From positions 1 to 64,000 of the IMG/VR virus record IMGVR_UViG_3300026118_000019: a DNA stretch of 64,000 nt. One strand, 5' to 3'. The translations under genes and the position numbers were made by a program. The first letter of the stretch is position 1. Each line of letters opens with the position of its first letter. The notes beneath the pieces were generated by a model. That model was not told the DNA's origin. It worked only from the letters and a program-made list of their open reading frames with translations, and ran no database searches. This document shows positions 24,901 through 34,005 of the stretch, piece by piece. Source of the DNA: a virus.

Positions 24901-25837
24901 TGTTCAAGTGTTGAGCAACTACAACGCGGGGCATGCCGTATCTGTTCCACTGGGCAATATCAAGGAAGACGCCACTGTGTGGCAGATGATGGTCAACCAG
25001 GATATGACCCATCCGTCGTTTGGTTCACGCGCGCACGTGTTGGGCCTCTCGACAACGTCGGTGGCGCATGAGTCAGTTGCTCGAAGTGCGGGGGCCATAC
25101 ACTACTGGCACCTCGACGAGCCGAACATCGTGGATCGGACGATTCTCTCTCGGGAGGTGCTGGATAGTATCGGGACAGCTGACGGCGGAGTCGTCACATC
25201 CGACGACGGCAGCGCTGTCTATCACGGTGGAATCATCGTGTATGGGCAACCCGGACTCATGAACGATGGGAGAACGTCGTATCTAATTACCGGCGGGGAA
25301 ATGCTGAATGGCGCGAATGACAGTTCTGGCACCGCGCACGTGCATGTGGAGGGAGCACTCGCTGAAGTAGACGGGACGGCCTCGGTCACGTGCGAAGTCT
25401 GGATACGACCGCAAGTGCTCGCAGCTGATTCGCTGTTTTTTGCTGGGGGCCTCAGTCTCAAGATTCATAGCGGGCAAGCCAACGTGCAGTTGAATACCTC
25501 AAATGGTTTGGTCGATGTAGTTGGCGGAAGTGTGGTCATTAACCAGACCTATCAGATTGTCGCCACTTACGACGGGGTCACCGCCCGGCTCTACGTGAAT
25601 GGCATCCAGGTTGGGCAACAGAATTTCATTGGCGCAATTAATTGCGCTGGGGATACGCATGTGACTATTGGCGGAACGGAGGGCGGAGGCACGGTGTATG
25701 ACGGGTGGGTCGAGAAGACTGTCATCTATCCGACGGCCTTGACGCCGCAGCAGATAGCTGCTCTCTATGCGGCCAGAATCGTAACGGCCGTGCCGGTGCC
25801 ACCGGCCACGAACAACAAGGAGGAAGCAGATGTCTGA
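21926..25837 (+). CDS. Giant repeat protein with two LamG domains, 1303 aa
   Basis: Residues about 30-720 contain roughly 18 copies of a short motif W-x-G/A-x-Y-P/A-D spaced about 30-50 residues apart (for example LAWQAKYPDQM, FAWRGSYPDKF, LSWQGVYADKV). Copies are often joined by R-x-P and PAW segments. The repeats are Pro- and Trp-rich and not a family I recognise. Residues about 790-1010 and 1055-1290 form two concanavalin/LamG domains (LSLEAWIKPS, VTCEVWIRPQ) with the usual LYIDG and LYVNG strands. It probably forms a fibre shaft or surface filament with binding heads. Confidence 0.65.
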   Translation: MATDGLFDPEIDKRGVFDPEHNRGGLFDPELIKTSSGVVLTPLTWLGTYADLIPTPRRVAWSQAFAMGQPFADVTSKTFSWKAAYPDTAPGARRPPEFPAYTSGSRLDMLTAKTLAWQAKYPDQMMVPRIPAWFKALGSFGVPFNEVTAKTLSWQAEYPDAVRLPAFPHPPSYTAPVTTPTAGFDPSISTFQWEYQDVLAARVPTQSPSIFSPVTVTQIPTWFQPLFVDLAPGPRPALPGWLTQALAPSYPIPSLPGWLANYVDTAPKARTPLESWPAFVTGSTSSSLPVAALAWAAKYPDSARAARTPVEAWPAWVTGATSSTFTVPAVSWAAKYADSARAARTPIESWPSFAALHPQPISITLDQFAWRGSYPDKFTYLRPPDLPAWATGATSSTFTVPSRSWAGVYADKIDAAPRVWVPPFTALDAFPRTEMTPLSWRGQYADWVDRLRAMPLSEARAPFAPTNPVTALSWKGIYADRAPGARPLADWQTLAFYPVPFAQPLNTFGWRGSYPDWFQYLRPAEFPAWTTGALSPALPVPRPLAWQPLYPSRVDVAKGVVAPPFLALDAFPRPGLIPLSWQGVYADKVDRLSLPMFGWTASPSSLLLPSPMLAWQGVYPERVWPKARLLDALQRFWQSSTSVVNPVPSRAWAGVYPDRIVLSRARLLDGSQKFWTYSTSSIYPVPLVSWRGFYPSGFPHPVLASIPMLFAAPYISDPGASIDSFPPTVFYGPELIRFMSQLALQPRTTLETIAFPSITSDTTTQPSFGPRLLLTLPPDAPSFEAVVTNGASSLWRLDESAGPTIRDSIDTRPGVVAGNVIFNQPGLIGPLSRAISLDGLDTSGPPRILVSNGTIGGLSALSLEAWIKPSTVSPSDYPNTNKLIIGYWSDSFLKIQVNSATTRFFVARIATTGGVFVAVSGSPQANTIYHLVMTYDGQNLVLYIDGVETARTPATGLLIATGGQSFSLGGIPTFGFAGLLGPCARYETALTAVQVLSNYNAGHAVSVPLGNIKEDATVWQMMVNQDMTHPSFGSRAHVLGLSTTSVAHESVARSAGAIHYWHLDEPNIVDRTILSREVLDSIGTADGGVVTSDDGSAVYHGGIIVYGQPGLMNDGRTSYLITGGEMLNGANDSSGTAHVHVEGALAEVDGTASVTCEVWIRPQVLAADSLFFAGGLSLKIHSGQANVQLNTSNGLVDVVGGSVVINQTYQIVATYDGVTARLYVNGIQVGQQNFIGAINCAGDTHVTIGGTEGGGTVYDGWVEKTVIYPTALTPQQIAALYAARIVTAVPVPPATNNKEEADV

Positions 25838-26219
25838 CCCGGCGAAGTTTGTCGTGCCCAACGCCGTCGAGCAACAGAGCGGTATCTATCGCGCCACGCT
25901 CCGCGACGAGAATGGGGCAGCGGTCGCCGCACAAGTGCTGACCACATTCACGCTCACGCTCTACAATCTGTCGTCCGGCACCGTCATCAATTCTCGGTCC
26001 GCCCAGAATGTGCTCAACGCGAATCAGGTCACAGTGGACGGGTCCGGCAACGTCGTGTGGAACTGGTTGCCAGCCGACATGACGATTATTAACCCTAATC
26101 TCAACTCGGAAGAGCATGTGGCTTTGTTCGAGGCGAAGTGGCTCGATAGTCAATTACGCAACCGCCAAGGCAATCATGAGGTGCACTTCATCGTCAACCG
26201 CGTGGCACAACTGACATGA
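25830..26219 (+). CDS. Ig-like phage structural protein, 129 aa
   Basis: AAGGAGGAAG precedes the ATG, which overlaps the end of the giant repeat gene. The sequence SGIYRATLRDENGAAVA and VLTTFTLTLYNLSSG is a beta-sandwich pattern common in short phage fibre proteins. The stop overlaps the next ATG. Confidence 0.55.
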   Translation: MSDPAKFVVPNAVEQQSGIYRATLRDENGAAVAAQVLTTFTLTLYNLSSGTVINSRSAQNVLNANQVTVDGSGNVVWNWLPADMTIINPNLNSEEHVALFEAKWLDSQLRNRQGNHEVHFIVNRVAQLT

Positions 26220-26818
26220 GACCAGCTGAAACGTTTTGGCGGAGTCACCACGGCGATTTCTGGTTGGCGCGGTATGCGGAAAGCACGTTCAATCCGTCGC
26301 GGCAACCGCTGGGTGCGGCCTTGCGCGCGGCTGCGCCCTATCACACGGCGTTGGACCTCGGGTGCAATTGTGGGGTGTTGGTGCCGTGGTTAGAGACGCA
26401 CGGCACCGAGGTAGCGATTACGGGGGTCGACGTCAATCACCAGGCGGTGGCCTACGCGAAAAAAATTTGGACCAAACACGAATGGGTCGAAGCCTCGATT
26501 GTCGACTGGCTGCCTCTCCAGCTGGGGCAGTGGGACCTCGTGGTATCGAGTTCGTGTCTGGCCCACCTGGCTCCCAACGATGTCGCCGCCGCGTTGGTGG
26601 GCATTACTACGGTGGCGGCACACACCATCGTCCTTCAGGAAGTGACGGTGTCGCCGGAGTTTGAACGGGAAGGCCCTTCCTCGTCAGGGGTGTCGGAATG
26701 GCGCTACGACTACGTGCAGCGCCTCGCGCGTCTCGGGTGGGAGTGCTTGTCGCACTACCCGCAACAAAGCGAACCGGGCCGTCCGGCGGCGGTCATGACT
26801 TTCAGAAAGGCGAATTGA
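26216..26818 (+). CDS. Class I SAM-dependent methyltransferase
   Basis: The protein has 200 residues. Motif I LDLGCNCGVLVPWL lies near residue 45, the acidic GVDVN of motif II near residue 72, and WDLVVSSSCLAHL of motif IV near residue 103. This is the Rossmann order of class I methyltransferases, closest in layout to small-molecule or glycan enzymes. No DNA-methylase catalytic motif (DPPY or PC) is seen, so DNA is not an obvious substrate. It lies between virion genes and beside paralogue 3 of the Rossmann-like family. Confidence 0.75.
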   Translation: MRPAETFWRSHHGDFWLARYAESTFNPSRQPLGAALRAAAPYHTALDLGCNCGVLVPWLETHGTEVAITGVDVNHQAVAYAKKIWTKHEWVEASIVDWLPLQLGQWDLVVSSSCLAHLAPNDVAAALVGITTVAAHTIVLQEVTVSPEFEREGPSSSGVSEWRYDYVQRLARLGWECLSHYPQQSEPGRPAAVMTFRKAN

Positions 26819-27537
26819 TGGACCCGACGACCACGACCGAACCGACTCGCCAACGCAAGATTGCCTTGATTGGCTATGCGCCCAACGTCCGCTTCGCCCC
26901 CTGGGGCGACACGAGCTACGAAATCTGGGGCTTGAACGACCAGATCGTGACCATGCCCCGGATTGACGTGCTGTTTGAGATTCACAGCCCGGAAGTAATC
27001 AAGGCCGAGGGGCACTGGGACCGGCTGAAGACCCTAACGATTCCGGTCTTTATGCAGCAGCATTACGATGAAATCCCGACCAGCGTCGCTTATCCGCTGG
27101 ACCTTGTGCAAAAACGCTATACAATTCAAGGGTGTGATCGTGCGTTCCTGACCTGCTCCGCGAGCCTGATGTTAGCCGTGGCCCTGGAGTCAACCCCGGT
27201 GCCGAGCCGGATTGACGTGTTCGGCATTGACATGGCCCAGGACAGCGAGTTCAGCCACCAACGACCGAGCTGCGAATTTTTCCTGGGCGTGGCTCACGGG
27301 AAAGGGATTCAGCTGTCGTTGCAGAACAGTAGCGACCTGCTCAAGGCCCCCTTCATCTACGGCTTCGAAGACGAAAAGGCCAGCGTGTTCAAGGCGCAGG
27401 TCGTCGAGCGGCGCAAGTGGCTCACCGACATGATGAACAACGCGATTCAAAAAGAATCGCAAGCGAAAGAAGAACGGCTGCAATATCTCGGAGCCGTCTC
27501 AGATATCGAACACGTCCTTAAACGCTGGACCGCCTAG
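26818..27537 (+). CDS. Rossmann-like phage protein, paralogue 3 of 3
   Basis: ATG 26818 overlaps the previous stop and has AGAAAGG upstream. The 239-residue product shows RKIALIGYAPNVRFAPWGDT, then EIWGLNDQ and LFEIHSPE. Next come a strand block with GIDMAQD and a C-terminal coiled coil. It is clearly related to the proteins at 12471 and 16286. Adjacency to a methyltransferase may point to a role in surface or nucleotide modification, but that is a guess. Confidence 0.6.
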   Translation: MDPTTTTEPTRQRKIALIGYAPNVRFAPWGDTSYEIWGLNDQIVTMPRIDVLFEIHSPEVIKAEGHWDRLKTLTIPVFMQQHYDEIPTSVAYPLDLVQKRYTIQGCDRAFLTCSASLMLAVALESTPVPSRIDVFGIDMAQDSEFSHQRPSCEFFLGVAHGKGIQLSLQNSSDLLKAPFIYGFEDEKASVFKAQVVERRKWLTDMMNNAIQKESQAKEERLQYLGAVSDIEHVLKRWTA

Positions 27538-27548
27538 TTCTTAGCTTA

Positions 27549-27560
27549 CCTGACCTACCC
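27549..27560 (+). repeat. CTGACC intergenic motif, copy 3
   Basis: CCTGACCTACCC follows the stop at 27537. A pyrimidine-rich stretch leads to the GTGGAG ribosome site before 27605. Confidence 0.5.
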
Positions 27561-27604
27561 GCCCCGACTCGACTTGCAAACCCACGACGCAAGTGGAGTA
27601 TCAC

Positions 27605-28081
27605 ATGCCTTTGTTGCCTGCTAGCATCCTTGGGACAGCGGCGGCGAGTTCAGCGAGCCCCGTGTATGTCTCGCCGCTGTCGTCGTCTGCGCCGTCGATT
27701 GGGTCCACCATCACCCTCGCGCAGAATCCCAAGTCGGCGCTCTTTTATCTCAACTTCAATCAGAGCCCGCCTAATTCCTCACAGACGATCAACGTCTATA
27801 TCGAACACTCACCCGATGGTGGGGTGACGTTCGACGACTTTGTGTCGTTCCCTCTCGTAGCGGGCAAAGGCACCCCGGCGGACCAGATTGCTGTGTGGGT
27901 GCGTGACGTTGCGCCATCCAGCAGTGCGATTGTCCGCACGCCCACCACGCGCACGTTGGCGGCAGGCACGGTGCTGCAAGGTCCCGTGGCTCCGGTGTGG
28001 CGCTGTGAAGCGGTCCCGGCGACGAGCTGTTCGTCGAGCCAGGCGTGGCAGATCAACGTTACCGCGCAGATTGGGCAATGA
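27605..28081 (+). CDS. Unknown beta-rich virion protein, 158 aa
   Basis: ATG 27605 is preferred over an upstream in-frame GTG because GTGGAG stands 6-11 nt before it. The protein is Ser/Pro/Thr-rich with strands such as INVYIEHSPDGGVTFDDFV, a pattern seen in head-decoration and fibre proteins. Its stop overlaps the ATG of the portal fusion. Confidence 0.5.
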   Translation: MPLLPASILGTAAASSASPVYVSPLSSSAPSIGSTITLAQNPKSALFYLNFNQSPPNSSQTINVYIEHSPDGGVTFDDFVSFPLVAGKGTPADQIAVWVRDVAPSSSAIVRTPTTRTLAAGTVLQGPVAPVWRCEAVPATSCSSSQAWQINVTAQIGQ

Positions 28082-31000
28082 GCGTCCGGTCCTCAGTCGC
28101 ATTGGCGGTGCGTGCCCTAGCCGACAGGCTGGGGAAACCTTCGTTTGCGGGCACCCCATTCCCAGACGGGGAAGTCAGCAAAGACATCCAACTCACCGGA
28201 GAGCTGGGTGGCACTGGCACATTCAACTTCGGCGGCTTCATTCGGGGAGAAGATTTCAACCCCCAGATGGACGCCCAAACCGCCATCAAGAATCTCGACG
28301 AAATGCGGCGGTCGGATTCACAGGTGCACGCGGCGCTCGAAGTGGTCAAGCAACCTATCCGCACGGCGGATTATGAGTTAGACCCCTCAGACCCAGACGA
28401 CCCCGAAGCCAAAGAAGTCGCCGACTTCGTCAAGTGGTGTCTCTTCGAAGGCATGACCACCACCTGGGATGACGTCATTCGCCAAGCGCTGCTCGAACTA
28501 GACTTCGGCTTCATGCTGTTCGAGAAGGTGTGGACCGTCGCGGAAGACGGTCCTTACGCGGGTCACATCATTCTCTCTAAGCTGGCGGCACGGCCACCAC
28601 GGACAATCTGGCAGTGGTTCACCGACGAAGACGGGGGGCTGATTAGTATCAAGCAGCTGGCTGTCAAAGCGGGCACCTATCAATTTCTCGATGTGCCGGT
28701 CAGCAAGTTGGTGCGCTTCACCTTCCAACAGGAGGGTGACAACTTCACGGGCATCAGCATGCTGCGGTCCGCATATCCGCACTGGCTGATCAAGAAACAG
28801 CTCTATTTGATTGACGCGATTCGCGCGACGCGGTTCGGCGTGGGTATCCCGCGCGCGAAGTTGAAGGCTGGATATAAGCCAACCGAAGACGACCGCAATG
28901 CCATTGCGCTGATGTTGCAGGGGCTGAGCAGTCACCAGCACGCGTATCTGATTGAGCCGGAGCAAATGGAAGTCGACATTCTCATGCCGCAAGGTGTGCA
29001 GGGTGGCGCGCAGTTGCTGCCGTCGATTCAACACCAGAACGAACAGATTACGCGCAACATCCTAGCGCAGTTTCTCGACATGGGCGGGCGGAGCCAGGGC
29101 GGAAGCCGCGCACTCGGCTCGTCAGCCATGGATTTCTTCCTCAACGCCATTGAAAGTATCGCCGACCAAATCTGCGACGTGCTGAACAAGCAGCTCATCA
29201 AAGACCTGGTCGACATGAATTTCGACGTCGCCAAGTATCCGACGTTGCGGCCGGTCGGGATTCACGAGACCGACGTGTCGAGTCTCGCGGCAGCGGCCGG
29301 AGCGCTCGCGGGCGCAGGTCTGCTGACCCCCGACAAGAAGACCGAGAACACCTTCCGGCAAATGCTCAACCTGCCGGAAGTCTCGGAAGAATTGCTGGAG
29401 GGCGTGCAACCAGGAGCCCCAGGCCAGTCGGGCATGCAAATGCCGGTCGGGATACCGGGGATTCCTGGGCAGCCTCCACGACCAGGCCAGACGACAGGCC
29501 AGCCTGGGAAGGCCGCGCCAGCGCCTCCAGCGCCTGCTACAGCGCTGAGGCCCGGCCAGGCCAACACCATGGTCACCGGCCCGACCAAAGCGGTCTCTAC
29601 GGCTACTGGCCCGTCTCTGGCCGTGAAGGCGCAGAACGTCCAGCGGGCGGAATTAGCGGACGGGGAGACGTTCCAGCCGTTGGCTCCGATGACCGTCCCT
29701 GCGGCCACCACCGTGCCGATTGCCGCGTCGACTCTGGCCATGAGCCCGGTCGACGTCGACCAGACACCGAACGCACCGCGTTTCATTGCGCCCCAAAAAC
29801 CGGAATACGTGACTCCAGCCGAAGGTGTCTCCGGACGCCCCATGGTTGTCGAGCCGCCGCAACATCAACCGCCGACGAGCCATGACCCACGCGGGCAGGA
29901 TATGGCGTCGACCAATTGGACCAATGAACTTCCGGCCAGGTCGACGGTGTATCAGACCGAGCCCGCGCGCACGACTATCGCTACCGTGACTCCGGCAGTG
30001 AGCAACGTGCGTGCCCCCATGTCAGCGCGGAGTGCGATTAGTAACATCATCCCAGCGACGGCAACGATTACGACGCAGCCGCACCACCAGGCGCACATGG
30101 CGCGCTCGACGACCGTCTCTTCGGGAGACGGCGGCGAACTGGAGGGTCACTCGTGGAGCGAGGCGGCATTGCCGCCCAACTTCAAGCCGCACGCAGCAGC
30201 GTCGCCAGACCAGAGGATGGGCGGAACGCCGAGCATCAGGGGGACAGCGCCGCACACACACCCGACCGGGCCAGTGGCCTTTACAAGCCGGGCCAAGTCG
30301 AACCTGGACAGCTCGACGTTGTGGAGGGACCCGAGCCCATTGGAACTGCGAGTGCTGGAGCTACGGGAAATCCCGCGCCGTCTCGATACCGAACGCAACG
30401 CCTTGAGAAATACGCTGCTCGCCGTCCGCGAGGAGCAGATTTTGCGTCTCGCGTCGGCAGTCGCTCACGCGCGATCCGGCGACCCGATTAAGCCACCCCT
30501 CGTGGGCAAGATGGCGTCCGATATCGAAAAGGTGATGAAGAGCACCTTCGAATACGGGCATGCCCAAGTGCTCACCGAACTGCGCAAACAAGGGTTCCGG
30601 ACGCGCGGGGCACGCGCCTTCGCGGATTGGAATGAAGACCTGCACCCGCGTGGGTCCGGGGGTCTGTTCACGACAGCGAATGGTGGTGACGGCGGGCACG
30701 TGACGACTGTCACAGCAACGATTGCCAACGAAGCTGGTTCACTAATTCAAAAATCAGAGTCTTCCCATAAAGAGATGGGAATTGTCATTGATCATACTGG
30801 TAACGTCATTGAACGGGCGTCCCAGCGGAGTGCCTACGGCAGCCGAGATATAGGATATCCAAAGAGCTATAGCGCTTTACATACTGCTGATGCCAATTTA
30901 ACGGTGGTGCACACCCACCCGACACAAGTTGGGAACGACGAATACCACGCCACGACGTTCTCAGCCGGTGACTTAAAATTTGCCTTACAACCAGGCGTCG

Positions 31001-34000
31001 GACGCATGGTTGTATTGACTGGAAAAGGTGACCGATTCGAATTTGCCAAGGTGCGACCGAGCGCCATCCCACTAGCTCAAGCAATGGAGAAGACAGCTCG
31101 TAGCATGTTGACTGGTAGTCCAGCACATGATCAAGCTGTGACAAATATGCGTGGGCACGCGATGATGGCTAGGCTTGTTGACGGTGGGCACGTCGATGGC
31201 TATCGCGCGACGTTGACGTCGAAGACAAAAGAAGTGCTCGAACAACAGACTCGGCAATTTGCCAACGACTGGAAGAGGTTAATCCACAATTCTAACGAGA
31301 CGTGGGAAACTCAACTTAGAGGCGAAATCAAATTCGCGGATTTTGACCCAGACCTGCACCCGCGCTCGGATGATGGTAAGTTTACGTCAGGAGGCCCAGA
31401 TGCCGGAGCGCCCGCCGATTCGAAAACCAGTGGAGCTGTCGGAGGAGGAGGAGCTGAGGTATCCGCCCCCGCGTCCAAAGCCGCCCGTCCCAAGCCCAAC
31501 CACGTAACGGCGTCGGTTGCGAACGAATACAACTCGACGCACGGCATGCCGCCGATTGAACACGGCTATGTCGACGTCGACCAGCACAAAGCTGGAACGA
31601 TTGCGGACGCCTACGACAAGCTGCCGGTTGATGACAGCGCCAACCCCGCCGTCCGGATAGCCTACCAAGCGCTGGGCACTGAGATTCAAGCGCAGTGGGA
31701 CTACGCCACCACGAAGGGGATGCACTTCGAGCCCTGGACGAAGGAGGGCCAACCCTATCAGACGTCGGTCGAAATGGCCGACGACGTCCGCGCGAACAAG
31801 CATCTCTACTTCTATACCGGTGGGGAACCGCACCCATTCCTGTCGGAGCCGGACAAGAACGGCCTGTCGCTGAACGATAAGTTCCGCGCGATTCACGACT
31901 ACTTCGGGCATACGGCTGGAGGCTACGGGTTCGGGCCACGCGGGGAAGAGAACGCCTGGCGCGCACACTCGCAGATGTTCTCGCGCGACGCGCGGAAAGC
32001 TATGACGACGGAGACCCGTGGGCAAAATTCCTGGGTCAACTTCGGTCGCCAGAACTACAACCCGGACGGCAGCTACAAAAACATTCCACCGCCGGACCGG
32101 CCCTATGCGGTCCAGAAGGTAGCCATTCTCCCAGACGAGTTCGTCGAGATGCGTGAACGCACTGGTGGCATTGCCTTCGCGTCTCCGAACACCCGTAAGA
32201 CCGCGTTCCCGCACTTGACCGCCAGCGCCAAGCTGTCCGCCCAGTCGGCGGCAGATAAACTCCTCGGCTCCGCGCAGGCTGAAGCGCTCCGCCTCCAGCG
32301 CGCAGGATGGGACGAAGACGAAGTCGAAGACGCCCTGAAAATTCACATGGGCGAGCTGAGCGACGCTGATATCACGCGCATTGCCAACACCGAAGTCAAC
32401 GAGTCGTTTTCGATGGGCCGCGTCGCCGCTGGGAAAGAGTTCCAGGACGAAATCGAGTATGCCGTCTACAGCGCCATCCTCGATAACTCGGTGTGCAAGG
32501 TGTGCGAGGACTTGGACGGTAAGGAGTTCGAAGTCGACAGCGACGACTACGAAGAGAACATGCCGCCGAATCCGAACTGCGAAGGCGGGGACAATTGCCG
32601 GTGCGCGTATATCTACGTGCTGAAGACGCCAGACGAGGATGACGACGTTGAAGCTAGCGACGCAGTGCGCATGGGGGATTGGGACGAAGACCTGCACCCG
32701 CGTGACGATGCAGGGAAGTTCACATTTGTCTCTGGCGGCGGCGCATCCAGCAGCAGTGGCAAAACCGACGCGGAAAAAGAAGCCGACAAGCAACGAGAAG
32801 AAGCGAAACAACAACACTACGCCAAGCAACACGAGGAGTTTGACCGCCTGAAGGGCAACTGGGCACGAATCAACAACGATTTGCTGGACAACATCCATGA
32901 GCCGGACTCGCCAGCGGCCCAAGAGAAGATGAGCCAGCTCCAGGATTTAGTGAAGCAAATGGCGCGTCTCGATGCCGACCCTGGCGGGCTGGAAGGTATC
33001 GGCTTACCTGGTGGCGCGCGGGACGTGGTCATCGTCGGCACTGGGCCTGGGGGAATGGCAGCGGCAATCAACAGCAGCTACGACGGGCTCGATACCTTGG
33101 TGATTGACGCGGATGAACATCCCGGCGGGCAATCGAAGTATTCGAGCCGCGTGGAAAACTACCCTGGGTTCCCGATTGGTGTCACCGGAGCCGACCTCGC
33201 TAAAAACATGCACGAGCAGGCGACGCGTCTCGGAGCCGAAAGCAAACTGGGCGTGAAAGTGGTGAGTCTGACCGTGGACCCGAAGACCCAGCTGAAGACG
33301 CTCACGTTGTCGAACGGCGAAAAGATCGAGGCCCGGTCAGTAGTGATTGCGGGTGGCGTGGAGGCGCGCGCGGTGGCCTTCCCTGGGCATGACGCCAAAG
33401 ACATCTTCTATCTGGACCCCGTGAAGCTGAAGGCCGAAGCGGTCGGTGGCAAACCGACGGTCGTGGTGGGCGGCTCGAACGGCGCGGCGCAGGCCGCGCT
33501 AAGTGTGGCCAAAGAAGACGGCGACGTTTACGTGGTCAGCCGGTCGCCGATTGAAAAGAGCATGAGCGACAACCAAATCACGGCGCTGCGAAGCAATCCG
33601 AAGATTCATATTTTCCAGGACGAAATTCACTCGGTGGAAAAAGATTCGGATGGGAATACCCAGGCCGTCGTGCTGAAGAGCGGTAAACGGCTGGACGCGT
33701 CTGGCGTCGGCATGTTCATCGGCGGGGCTCCGAAAGTGGATTGGCTGCCGAAAGAAATTCAGCTCACCAATGGCAAGGTGCACACGACCAAGGATATGGA
33801 AACCAACATCCCTGGCGTGTTCGCGGTCGGTGACGTTCGTCACGAAGGTGGTGGCCGCATCGGGGTCGCGGTCGGTGACGGTCAGATCGCCGCCCGCAAC
33901 GTGTCGGGATATTTCAGTAAGTTGAAGGCTGAGCAAGGCGGCGGCAAGGGCACCAGTCACATTCAGCAGCACCACATGAAGCCGGGTGACCCTGATGCCA

Positions 34001-34005
34001 AGTAA
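28078..34005 (+). CDS. Portal-MuF fusion with effector modules and a TrxR-like flavoprotein, 1975 aa
   Basis: ATG 28078 overlaps the previous stop. Residues 1-445 are a Mu gp29/DUF935-type portal. Residues 446-770 are a Pro/Thr-rich linker. MuF helices follow at about 775-845 and end at tag 1 (DWNEDLHPR, 850). A JAMM-like module has H945-T-H947-P, S962 and D965. Tag 2 is at 1088. A module with HDYFGH (H1273) comes next. The MuF core resumes at about 1370-1520 with C1473-x2-C1476 and C1507-R-C1509. Tag 3 is at 1534. Residues 1650-1950 are an FAD/NAD(P) reductase with GTGPGG and GVFAVGD that lacks the CxxC of thioredoxin reductase. The protein forms the DNA gate and probably loads enzymes into the head. 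Confidence 0.85.
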   Translation: MSVRSSVALAVRALADRLGKPSFAGTPFPDGEVSKDIQLTGELGGTGTFNFGGFIRGEDFNPQMDAQTAIKNLDEMRRSDSQVHAALEVVKQPIRTADYELDPSDPDDPEAKEVADFVKWCLFEGMTTTWDDVIRQALLELDFGFMLFEKVWTVAEDGPYAGHIILSKLAARPPRTIWQWFTDEDGGLISIKQLAVKAGTYQFLDVPVSKLVRFTFQQEGDNFTGISMLRSAYPHWLIKKQLYLIDAIRATRFGVGIPRAKLKAGYKPTEDDRNAIALMLQGLSSHQHAYLIEPEQMEVDILMPQGVQGGAQLLPSIQHQNEQITRNILAQFLDMGGRSQGGSRALGSSAMDFFLNAIESIADQICDVLNKQLIKDLVDMNFDVAKYPTLRPVGIHETDVSSLAAAAGALAGAGLLTPDKKTENTFRQMLNLPEVSEELLEGVQPGAPGQSGMQMPVGIPGIPGQPPRPGQTTGQPGKAAPAPPAPATALRPGQANTMVTGPTKAVSTATGPSLAVKAQNVQRAELADGETFQPLAPMTVPAATTVPIAASTLAMSPVDVDQTPNAPRFIAPQKPEYVTPAEGVSGRPMVVEPPQHQPPTSHDPRGQDMASTNWTNELPARSTVYQTEPARTTIATVTPAVSNVRAPMSARSAISNIIPATATITTQPHHQAHMARSTTVSSGDGGELEGHSWSEAALPPNFKPHAAASPDQRMGGTPSIRGTAPHTHPTGPVAFTSRAKSNLDSSTLWRDPSPLELRVLELREIPRRLDTERNALRNTLLAVREEQILRLASAVAHARSGDPIKPPLVGKMASDIEKVMKSTFEYGHAQVLTELRKQGFRTRGARAFADWNEDLHPRGSGGLFTTANGGDGGHVTTVTATIANEAGSLIQKSESSHKEMGIVIDHTGNVIERASQRSAYGSRDIGYPKSYSALHTADANLTVVHTHPTQVGNDEYHATTFSAGDLKFALQPGVGRMVVLTGKGDRFEFAKVRPSAIPLAQAMEKTARSMLTGSPAHDQAVTNMRGHAMMARLVDGGHVDGYRATLTSKTKEVLEQQTRQFANDWKRLIHNSNETWETQLRGEIKFADFDPDLHPRSDDGKFTSGGPDAGAPADSKTSGAVGGGGAEVSAPASKAARPKPNHVTASVANEYNSTHGMPPIEHGYVDVDQHKAGTIADAYDKLPVDDSANPAVRIAYQALGTEIQAQWDYATTKGMHFEPWTKEGQPYQTSVEMADDVRANKHLYFYTGGEPHPFLSEPDKNGLSLNDKFRAIHDYFGHTAGGYGFGPRGEENAWRAHSQMFSRDARKAMTTETRGQNSWVNFGRQNYNPDGSYKNIPPPDRPYAVQKVAILPDEFVEMRERTGGIAFASPNTRKTAFPHLTASAKLSAQSAADKLLGSAQAEALRLQRAGWDEDEVEDALKIHMGELSDADITRIANTEVNESFSMGRVAAGKEFQDEIEYAVYSAILDNSVCKVCEDLDGKEFEVDSDDYEENMPPNPNCEGGDNCRCAYIYVLKTPDEDDDVEASDAVRMGDWDEDLHPRDDAGKFTFVSGGGASSSSGKTDAEKEADKQREEAKQQHYAKQHEEFDRLKGNWARINNDLLDNIHEPDSPAAQEKMSQLQDLVKQMARLDADPGGLEGIGLPGGARDVVIVGTGPGGMAAAINSSYDGLDTLVIDADEHPGGQSKYSSRVENYPGFPIGVTGADLAKNMHEQATRLGAESKLGVKVVSLTVDPKTQLKTLTLSNGEKIEARSVVIAGGVEARAVAFPGHDAKDIFYLDPVKLKAEAVGGKPTVVVGGSNGAAQAALSVAKEDGDVYVVSRSPIEKSMSDNQITALRSNPKIHIFQDEIHSVEKDSDGNTQAVVLKSGKRLDASGVGMFIGGAPKVDWLPKEIQLTNGKVHTTKDMETNIPGVFAVGDVRHEGGGRIGVAVGDGQIAARNVSGYFSKLKAEQGGGKGTSHIQQHHMKPGDPDAK

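Noticed and set aside
31387-32922. Minus-strand frame of 511 codons opposite the portal-MuF gene
   Set aside because: The plus frame has clear MuF and HDYFGH motifs; the minus frame is a composition effect without motifs.
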